Below the pieces are notes generated by a model. The model saw only the letters and a program-made list of their open reading frames with translations. It had not been told where the DNA came from and made no database searches. From the NCBI GenBank assembly GCA_964384675.1, contig CAYLNK010000399.1, forward strand, positions 1 through 5,006: DNA of 5,006 nt. Direction: 5' to 3'. The stretch's first letter is position 1; each line of letters begins with the position of its first letter. Shown here piece by piece: positions 1 through 4,421 of this stretch. The DNA comes from CAYLNK01 sp964384675. Its GTDB lineage: Bacteria > Acidobacteriota > Thermoanaerobaculia > UBA5066. A program made the position numbers and the translations under genes.

Positions 1-1
1 G

Positions 2-754
2 ATCGGGCCGGGGCACCGTCCGGCCCGTGCGGACTTCGAGGCGGCCCGCGACGCCGCGCGCGCCGCCGAACCGGAGCGAAGACGCGCGAGCGTCCTGCTC
101 GCGTACGCCCTCGGTGGTCTCGACTACCTCGACCGGAGAGACGCGCCCGCTGGACAGGCCCTCGTCGAAGCGTTCCGCGAGACGTCGAGTCCCGGCCTCT
201 GGGAGATGCGCCCGTTCCGCACCAACGTACAGGAGCCGGACGGCGCCTACGTGCCGCCCACCGGCTGGAAGCTCGCCCTCGCCTATGCCGACGCGCGTGG
301 CGAGGCGGAAGGACTGATCGCCGCGGACCTGGCGCGACGGCCCGGCGCTCCCGAGGTGCTCCTGGCGCGAGCCACGCTTCGCCGCCAGCAAGGACGCGAC
401 GCCGAGGCGATCGCCGACGCGAGCGCGGCGTACGCCACCCGTCCCGCCCCGCCGGCGGCCGCGTCGATCGCCGAGCTCCTGGGCGACACGTACAACCGCC
501 TGAAGCAGTGGGAGGAGGCCGTGCGCTGGTATCGGGCCGGCGTCGAGCCGCCCAACGCGCTGACCGGCCGCTGCGCGTACGCGGCCGCGCGCCTCCTGAC
601 CGCGAAGCTGGATCGCCCCGAGGAGGCACGGCCCCTCCTCGGGGTGGCGTGCCGGTCCGAGGTCAGGAAGGCATGCGCCGAGCTGGGCGAGCGGCCCGGC
701 GATCAGCCCCGTGAGCGGCAAGCGGGCCGTCCGGGCGGAAGGCGTCGCCGGTGA
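2..754 (+). CDS. TPR/Sel1-like helical repeat protein, 5' end cut by window edge
   Basis: The frame is open from base 2 to the TGA at 752-754, giving 250 visible residues. The ATG at 206 is probably internal, because the 68 codons before it are Ala/Arg/Glu-rich, helical in character and have the same G/C-rich third positions. The visible part is mostly amphipathic helix pairs. TPR-like units lie at about residues 117-148 (PEVLLARATLRRQQGRDAEA...), 153-184 (LLGDTYNRLKQWEEAVRWYR) and 186-218 (CAYAAARLLTAKLDRPEEAR). The end, ACRSEVRKACAELGE, has the C...KAC..LG spacing seen in Sel1-like repeats. It closes in an Arg-rich tail (GGRRRR), partly because those codons also carry the next gene's ribosome binding site. 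Such repeats usually scaffold protein-protein contacts; no catalytic motif is visible. A signal peptide or other N-terminal domain, if present, lies outside the window. The stop overlaps the next start by four bases (GTGA), indicating co-transcription. The exact role is unknown. Confidence 0.8.
   Translation: MGPGHRPARADFEAARDAARAAEPERRRASVLLAYALGGLDYLDRRDAPAGQALVEAFRETSSPGLWEMRPFRTNVQEPDGAYVPPTGWKLALAYADARGEAEGLIAADLARRPGAPEVLLARATLRRQQGRDAEAIADASAAYATRPAPPAAASIAELLGDTYNRLKQWEEAVRWYRAGVEPPNALTGRCAYAAARLLTAKLDRPEEARPLLGVACRSEVRKACAELGERPGDQPRERQAGRPGGRRRR
737..742 (+). promoter_or_regulatory. Ribosome binding site of the serine hydrolase gene
   Basis: GGAAGG lies eight bases before the GTG at 751, inside the last codons of the upstream repeat-protein gene. 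It fixes the GTG as the start and supports translational coupling through the GTGA overlap. Confidence 0.6.
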
Positions 755-2460
755 GGACCGTCCAGGCGTTTGGCCTCCTCGCGCTCCTCACGTCGCTCGC
801 TCCGGGCCGGGGGGCGAGCCAGGGGCCGCAGGACGCCGCCGGCGCCCTGGCCGCGGCCGCCGACACGCTGTTCGCTCCGCTCGCCCAGCCGGGCAGCCCC
901 GGCTGCGCGGCCGGCGTCGAGCGGCGGGGGGAGCGGCTCCTCACCAGGGGATACGGCCTCGCGAGCCTGGAGTGGGAGATCCCCATCACGCGACAGACCG
1001 TCTTCGACGTCGCCTCGGTCTCGAAGCAGGTCACCGCGATGGCCGTCCTGCTGCTCGAGAAGGACGGGCTGCTGTCGCTGGACGACGACGTGCGCAGGCA
1101 CCTCCCCGAGCTACCCCCTTATCCCCGGACCGTCACGCTGCGGCATCTGCTCCACCACACGAGCGGCCTGAGGGACTACCTCGATCTCCTCGCGCTGAAG
1201 GGCGTCCCCGTCGAGAGCGTGACGACCGACGCGCAGGCTCTCGCGCTCGTCGTCCGCCAGAAGGGCGTCGACTTCCCGGCCGGCGAGGAGATGCGGTACT
1301 GCAACACGGGGTATTTCCTCCTCTCGCAGGTCGTGCGCCGGGTGAGCGGGAAGAGCCTCCGCGCCTTCGCCGCGGAGCGGGTCTTCGGGCCGCTCGGGAT
1401 GAGGGAGACCCGATTCGCCGACGACCACGCCGAGGTCGTCCCCCGGCGCGCGACCGGTTACGCGCCCCGCGCCGCCGGCGGCTTCACGCTCGCCATGTCC
1501 GGGTGGGAGCAGACCGGCGACGGCGGCATCCTGACGACCCTCGACGACCTCCTCCGCTGGGGGCGTGCGCTCGACGACGGGACGCTCGCGGGCCGTGAGC
1601 TCGTCGAGCGGATGGAGACCGAGGGGAAACGGAACGACGGCGCGCCCACTGGCTACGGCCTCGGCATGTCCCTCTCGAGGTTCGACGGCCGGAAGGTCGT
1701 GTTCCACGCCGGCAGCTGGACCGGGTACCGCGCCACGCTGCTGCGCGTCCCCTCCGAGCGCCTCGACGTGGCGGTGCTGTGCAACCTCTCCTCGGCGCAC
1801 CCCGACGCGGTGGCACGCGCGCTCGCGCGGCTCGTCCTCGACCCCACGGCGGACGCCCCCGCGCCGGCCGCCACGCCGTCGGCGCGAGCCGTCCGCGACC
1901 TGACGCCCTATCCCGGCCTCTACCGGAGCGCTCGGCTCGGGACCCTGCGGCGCGTCTACCTGAGGGACGCGCGGCTCCGGATCAGCCGCGCCGGGTCGCC
2001 GCCGAGCCAGGAGCTGGTCCCGAACGGCACGGACGAGTTCGTGCCCGTGGACTCTCTTGGCCCGGAGCCGCCCGTCCGGATGCGCTTCGAGCCCGGGCGG
2101 AAGGTGCCGCGCCTCACCATCGTGCGGGACGGCGTGCCCGAGACGTACGAGGCCGTCCCGTCGTGGACTCCCGCCGCGAGCGAGCTCTCCGACTTCACGG
2201 GCACGTTCACGAGCGACGAGCTGGAGATGAGCCTGAAGGTGGCCCTCGAGGACGGACGGCTCTTCGTCCGCGCGAAGACCCTGCCCGCGGAGCCGCTGGA
2301 GCCGACGTTCCCGAACGCGTTCGCGCTCCCCGGCTGGCAGCTCGACTTCACGCGGGACCGCGGGGGCCGCGTCGAGTCGCTCTCGCTCCGGAGCGAGCGC
2401 CTGAACGGGATCCGGTTCCTGCGGGACGTCGTCCCGACCCCTGCCGCTCGAGCTCGATGA
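751..2460 (+). CDS. Exported beta-lactamase-family serine hydrolase with tandem beta-rich C-terminal domains
   Basis: This complete 569-residue protein has all three active-site motifs of the class C beta-lactamase / penicillin-binding-protein-like fold: SxxK as S89-V-S-K92 (FDVASVSKQVTAMAVLLL), YxN as Y183-C-N185 (MRYCNTGYFLL), and H319-A-G321 in place of KTG (VVFHAGSWTGY). The nearby LRHLLHHTSGL and DGGILTTLDDLLRW segments are also typical of the family. A short N-terminal hydrophobic stretch ending near GAS/Q at residue 23 suggests Sec export, so it probably acts in the periplasm or outside the cell. The catalytic domain spans about 45-365. After an Ala/Pro linker (369-380), two beta-rich units follow, about 384-467 and 476-560, like the barrel-type tails often attached to these enzymes. 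Members include D-aminopeptidases, esterases and D,D-peptidases, so the substrate cannot be told; resistance to beta-lactams should not be assumed. The GTG start is chosen for its ribosome binding site, the GTGA overlap and the signal peptide. Its 3' end lies in a 22-base repeat that recurs at 2863. Confidence 0.93.
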   Translation: MRTVQAFGLLALLTSLAPGRGASQGPQDAAGALAAAADTLFAPLAQPGSPGCAAGVERRGERLLTRGYGLASLEWEIPITRQTVFDVASVSKQVTAMAVLLLEKDGLLSLDDDVRRHLPELPPYPRTVTLRHLLHHTSGLRDYLDLLALKGVPVESVTTDAQALALVVRQKGVDFPAGEEMRYCNTGYFLLSQVVRRVSGKSLRAFAAERVFGPLGMRETRFADDHAEVVPRRATGYAPRAAGGFTLAMSGWEQTGDGGILTTLDDLLRWGRALDDGTLAGRELVERMETEGKRNDGAPTGYGLGMSLSRFDGRKVVFHAGSWTGYRATLLRVPSERLDVAVLCNLSSAHPDAVARALARLVLDPTADAPAPAATPSARAVRDLTPYPGLYRSARLGTLRRVYLRDARLRISRAGSPPSQELVPNGTDEFVPVDSLGPEPPVRMRFEPGRKVPRLTIVRDGVPETYEAVPSWTPAASELSDFTGTFTSDELEMSLKVALEDGRLFVRAKTLPAEPLEPTFPNAFALPGWQLDFTRDRGGRVESLSLRSERLNGIRFLRDVVPTPAARAR

Positions 2461-2462
2461 GC
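2441..2462 (+). repeat. Left copy of a 22-base direct repeat
   Basis: This copy matches 2863-2884 at 20 of 22 positions in the same orientation, with an exact 13-base core, CCGCTCGAGCTCG (2444-2456). It covers the last codons and the TGA of the serine hydrolase gene (...ARAR stop). The core contains the palindrome CGAGCTCG. Together the two copies bracket the decayed two-gene cassette. Confidence 0.7.
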
Positions 2463-2498
2463 CGGAGGTCCCGAAAGCGAGGTCGGTTAGCTTGGACC

Positions 2499-2882
2499 AT
2501 GGCGGTCGAAACCGAGCCGCAGTCGCCCGGAGAGGACCAGGCGTCGTTCGTCGCGGACGGGATCGGGGCCGGGGCGTTCAACGAGGACGGCGTCGACCTC
2601 ACGCTCGTCCGGATGTTCCTGGAGCTGACGCCCGCGCTGCGCCCCGACGAGGCCAGCGCTGCAGCCCGCGGAATCGAGGAGCTGCGGGCGCTCCAGTCAC
2701 CACAGAGCGATGTTCGGCACCAAGCGCGCGCTGACCGTGCTCGCGCAGCACGAGGTCGACGGCATCGAGGTGAAAGCGGCTGCGGGCAGGCCCAAGGACC
2801 TCGCCGCGCTGCCGACGATGAGGGCCACCCTCGCCGAGATCGAGAGGAAGCGGAGCGGCTGACTACCGCTCGAGCTCGGTGA
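2499..2882 (+). CDS. Small protein with VDLTLVR...LTP motif, probably degraded at its 3' end
   Basis: The frame encodes 127 residues from ATG 2499. Only about the first 67 look like real protein: an acidic N-terminal part, then GVDLTLVRMFLELTPALRP and a helix ending ARGIEELRALQ. This resembles a widespread class of short, unnamed bacterial proteins with a core like 'VDLTLIRWMLSLTPxER' and a terminal helix. From memory, these are often encoded just before a nucleotidyltransferase-fold gene, which is what follows here. Beyond residue 70 the sequence is low-complexity Arg/Ala and out of frame with the remnant at 2710, so the original stop was probably lost by a frameshift or deletion near 2690-2710. 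The last residues (TARAR, stop 2880-2882) come from the right copy of the 22-base repeat. An in-frame ATG at 2457 overlaps the hydrolase stop (ATGA) but would add a basic leader, MSRRSRKRGRLAWT, that looks non-native. No good Shine-Dalgarno sequence precedes 2499. The intact gene may have been much shorter. Function unknown. Confidence 0.4.
   Translation: MAVETEPQSPGEDQASFVADGIGAGAFNEDGVDLTLVRMFLELTPALRPDEASAAARGIEELRALQSPQSDVRHQARADRARAARGRRHRGESGCGQAQGPRRAADDEGHPRRDREEAERLTTARAR
2710..2862 (+). pseudogene. Internally deleted nucleotidyltransferase (MNT/AbiEii-like) remnant
   Basis: ATG 2710 opens a 50-codon frame ending at TGA 2860-2862. Residues 1-17 (MFGTKRALTVLAQHEVD) resemble the first helix of small nucleotidyltransferase-fold proteins, which normally runs into a 'V(D/E)FVLVGG' strand. 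Residues 18-50 resemble the C-terminal end of the same family, especially KAAAGRPKDLAALP, which matches the usual 'K..AGR.KDL..L' motif and is followed by a closing helix. Everything between is absent, including the GG and GS...D metal-binding motifs. The simplest reading is an in-frame deletion of the catalytic core, leaving an open but presumably inactive frame. Genes of this family often pair with a small partner as toxin/antitoxin-like units, and the VDLTLVR protein just upstream fits that pairing. The alternative is a genuine 50-residue protein with chance similarity. The stop abuts the opposing gene's stop with no gap. Identification is from memory of the motif. Confidence 0.45.
2853..2871. 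terminator. Possible bidirectional hairpin over two adjoining stop codons
   Basis: GAGCGG (2853-2858) and CCGCTC (2866-2871) form a perfect six-pair, GC-rich stem with a seven-base loop, CTGACTA. The loop holds the + strand TGA (2860-2862) and the complement of the - strand TAG (2863-2865). No T-tract follows on either strand, so it is not a standard intrinsic terminator. Its position between convergent frames is still suggestive. A six-pair stem can easily arise by chance in DNA this rich in GC. Confidence 0.25.
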
Positions 2883-2884
2883 GC
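2863..2884 (+). repeat. Right copy of a 22-base direct repeat
   Basis: This copy matches 2441-2462 at 20 of 22 positions; the differences are at the third and sixteenth bases. It begins exactly at the complement of the thioredoxin-like gene's TAG and encodes that gene's last residues (TELER) on the - strand. On the + strand it supplies the TGA at 2880-2882, equivalent to the hydrolase TGA in the left copy. Confidence 0.7.
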
Positions 2885-4299
2885 ACCACCTCGCGGCCTC
2901 CGGCGAGCTTCGCATAGAGGGGGATGCCGAGCTCGGGGTGGAGCCACAGCTCGGTCGCGACGCCGTCGGCGAGCCGCAGCACGCGCCGTGCCTGGAACGT
3001 GCCGGCCGGGGTCTCCAGGCTCTCGGTCCCCTTCAGCTCCTCCACCACCCGGCCGAGGAGGCCGAGCGGCTTGTCGAAGTCGGCCGGGGCCACGTAGGCG
3101 GCGTACTCCGGCCCCGGCGGACAGAGTCCGCACGCGGCCGTGGACGGCGACAGGAAGGCCCAGCGGTCGGGCACGGCCAGGTCCTGCGCGCCGATCCCGG
3201 AGTCGTTCCCGCGCAGCGACGCGTGGAGGCGCTTTCCGTCCACGCCGTAGCGCACCCGCTCCAGGCGATCGCCGTGGCGCTTCGTGATCTCGGCGAAGGT
3301 CGGCTTCAGCTCCTTGTCGACCTCCTGCCACACCTCGACGTCGCCCCTCCCCTCGATGGTGCTGTGGACGAGGCGCTCACCGTCCTTCCCCTGGTACACC
3401 TCGAAGCGCTCGCGGCTTCCCGAGGCGAGGTCGCGATAGACCCCCGACGCCACCTTCGGACCGCGCTCCCAGCGTCCCCGGTGAGCGACGGCGTCCCCCG
3501 AAAGGATCGCGGCCAGGTCCTCCTCCACGCGCTCGTGGCCCGGCGTCTCGACGATGCGTCCGAGCTCCTTGCCGTTCCGCGACACGACGATCGTGGGGAC
3601 GTTGAGGATCCGCGTCCCCTGCACCAGCTCCATCGGCTCCTGGAAGCGCGGCGAAAGGCCGACGAGCTTCACGTGGAGCTTCGGGTTGCCGGCGTCCCGC
3701 AGCGTCTTGAGGAGCTTCGGGACGTAGTTCTTGCTGTCCCCGCACCAGGTCCCGAAGACGACGGTGACGTCGGTCTCCGCGTCGGCGGCGGCGAGCGCGG
3801 CGACGGACTCCACCTTCGGCTGGTAGGCCGCGGCGAGCGCGCCCCAGACCGGCACCGTCGCGAAGAGCCCCGCCTCCGTCATCTCGCCGGGCGGCAGTCC
3901 CTGGTGCGGGTACAGGAGGACGGTCTTCCCCTCGACGTGGAGGATCAGGCTCGAGCCGTCCACCTGCTGGCAGGCGCAGAGCGGCTCCACCGCGAGGTCG
4001 ACGTCCGTGGTGGCCGTGGCGCGGTCCGGCGCGACGTGAAAGGCCTCCTTCGGCACCTTCCCGACGGTCTTCGCCACCGGGTCGATCACGAGCGCGTACG
4101 GGAGCCCCGGCGAGACGACCGCCATCCGGCGAGGCTTCGCGCACGAGAGGACCTGGGTGTCCCTGTCGAGCTGGCCGTCGATCCAGACGTCACGCGTGGT
4201 GTCGCTCCACTTCTGGGTCGGGCTCTTGTCGGCGCGGAGCGCCGCGGGGAGGAGGAGCAGGCAGACGGCGGACAGGCGAAGGGAGGCCTTGACGGTCAT
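2863..4299 (-). CDS. Exported thioredoxin-fold protein (WCGDS) with DUF3108-like C-terminal domain
   Basis: This complete 478-residue protein starts at ATG 4297-4299 behind a strong AGGAG. A clear signal peptide (hydrophobic AVCLLLLPAALRA, likely cut after A23) sends it to the periplasm or cell surface. Residues 24-160 form an N-terminal region I do not recognise, with C53 and a C108-A-C110 pair. A thioredoxin fold spans about 163-268: strand DVTVVFGTW, then C186-G-D-S189 at the active site, a helix (YVPKLLKTL), and V234-P235-T as the expected cis-proline. The second cysteine of the usual CxxC is serine, so it cannot act as a classical dithiol oxidoreductase by itself. The C-terminal part (about 280-478) is beta-rich and ends ETPAGTFQARRV...TELWLHPELGIPLYAKL, much like DUF3108-type domains. 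It contains a separate CxxC, C390-G-L-C393. The mature protein therefore has six cysteines. It is convergent with the cassette on its right-hand neighbour's strand and divergent from the lnt-like gene. Redox or chaperone-like envelope work is likely; its partner is unknown. Confidence 0.9.
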   Translation of the reverse strand: MTVKASLRLSAVCLLLLPAALRADKSPTQKWSDTTRDVWIDGQLDRDTQVLSCAKPRRMAVVSPGLPYALVIDPVAKTVGKVPKEAFHVAPDRATATTDVDLAVEPLCACQQVDGSSLILHVEGKTVLLYPHQGLPPGEMTEAGLFATVPVWGALAAAYQPKVESVAALAAADAETDVTVVFGTWCGDSKNYVPKLLKTLRDAGNPKLHVKLVGLSPRFQEPMELVQGTRILNVPTIVVSRNGKELGRIVETPGHERVEEDLAAILSGDAVAHRGRWERGPKVASGVYRDLASGSRERFEVYQGKDGERLVHSTIEGRGDVEVWQEVDKELKPTFAEITKRHGDRLERVRYGVDGKRLHASLRGNDSGIGAQDLAVPDRWAFLSPSTAACGLCPPGPEYAAYVAPADFDKPLGLLGRVVEELKGTESLETPAGTFQARRVLRLADGVATELWLHPELGIPLYAKLAGGREVVLTELER

Positions 4300-4326
4300 C
4301 GGTTCACTCCTGGTTCCAATCGGTTC
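4298..4326 (-). repeat. Three helically spaced GAACC repeats around the start of the thioredoxin-like gene
   Basis: On the + strand, GGTTC starts at 4301, 4312 and 4322, spacings of 11 and 10 bases, or about one helical turn. The outer two are part of an identical octamer, ATCGGTTC (4298-4305 and 4319-4326), so the - strand reads GAACCGAT twice with a GAACC between. The set lies over the ribosome binding site and start codon of the - strand gene. It could be an operator or RNA-level site, or coincidence. Confidence 0.3.
4307..4311 (-). promoter_or_regulatory. Ribosome binding site of the thioredoxin-like gene
   Basis: CTCCT on the + strand reads AGGAG on the - strand, seven bases before the ATG at 4297-4299. 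This is the best Shine-Dalgarno match in the window and settles that start. Confidence 0.75.
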
Positions 4327-4344
4327 GACGGCCGGTCGCCGCGG

Positions 4345-4360
4345 TGCAAGCGAGGGGCCA
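4345..4360 (-). promoter_or_regulatory. Sigma-54-like -24/-12 promoter for the thioredoxin-like gene
   Basis: Read on the - strand, TGGCCCC-TCGC-TTGCA fits the consensus TGGCACG-N4-TTGCW. It has the invariant GG and GC at exactly the required spacing and a perfect TTGCA; the mismatches are A to C and G to C in the -24 block. Transcription would start about 12 bases beyond the -12 element, near 4333-4335, leaving a leader of roughly 35 bases that includes AGGAG. No enhancer-binding-protein gene or obvious upstream activator site is in view. In GC-rich DNA a chance match is possible. Confidence 0.35.
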
Positions 4361-4364
4361 CCAC

Positions 4365-4371
4365 GGAAAGG
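4365..4371 (+). promoter_or_regulatory. Possible ribosome binding site for an alternative start of the lnt-like gene
   Basis: GGAAAGG lies five bases before a GTG at 4377 that is in frame with the lnt-like gene and would add 15 residues. It is the only Shine-Dalgarno-like sequence upstream of that gene, so the start remains open. Confidence 0.3.
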
Positions 4372-4421
4372 TCAATGTGGCGGTGATCGGACCGGGCGTT
4401 CGCTCCGTACATTCCGGCATC

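Larger units (their letters stand above)
4300..4421. other. Divergent intergenic region between the thioredoxin-like and lnt-like genes
   Basis: This 122-base gap separates two genes read away from each other. It holds the - strand ribosome binding site, the phased GAACC repeats and a sigma-54-like promoter match facing the thioredoxin-like gene. No convincing -35/-10 pair was found for the + strand gene; the nearest is TACATT at 4408-4413, with no partner at the right distance. An ATG at 4375 opens only three codons (MWR) before stopping. Confidence 0.6.

Noticed and set aside
206..208. ATG 206 as the start of the first gene
   Set aside because: The frame is open and coding-like for 68 codons upstream to the window edge, and no Shine-Dalgarno sequence lies just before it.
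711..1598. A 295-codon + strand frame inside the serine hydrolase gene
   Set aside because: Its translation is Arg/Pro/Ala low-complexity sequence, while the hydrolase frame over the same bases has all catalytic motifs.
1111..1800. A 229-codon - strand frame antisense to the hydrolase active-site region
   Set aside because: It is an antisense shadow of conserved catalytic codons, with no ribosome binding site or recognisable fold.
1779..2498. Upstream extension of the small gene's frame through the hydrolase
   Set aside because: The stretch is Arg/Pro/Ala-rich and out of frame with the hydrolase. Nothing before 2499 resembles the small-protein class.
2485..2498. TTAGCTT just before ATG 2499 as a -10 element of a leaderless transcript
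   Set aside because: It matches the -10 consensus poorly and has no -35 partner at a proper distance.
2348..3331. A 327-codon - strand frame crossing the cassette and both neighbouring gene ends
   Set aside because: It is Arg/Ala/Gly-rich, overlaps two well-supported genes in other frames and has no domain signal. Its ELER segment simply reflects the left copy of the 22-base repeat.
4329..4334. CGGCCG palindrome in the divergent intergenic region as an operator
   Set aside because: It is only six bases and does not extend into a longer inverted repeat; this is routine in DNA of this composition.
2938..4386. A 482-codon open frame on the + strand, antisense to the thioredoxin-like gene
   Set aside because: It is rich in Arg, His, Leu and Val with no recognisable domain, start signal or signal peptide. 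It mirrors the complementary codons of a gene with clear motifs. Long antisense frames are expected at this GC content.
4375..4386. Three-codon frame ATG TGG CGG TGA before the lnt-like gene
   Set aside because: It does follow GGAAAGG, but it is too short to support as a leader peptide and shows no regulatory codon pattern. The same ribosome site serves an in-frame GTG at 4377.
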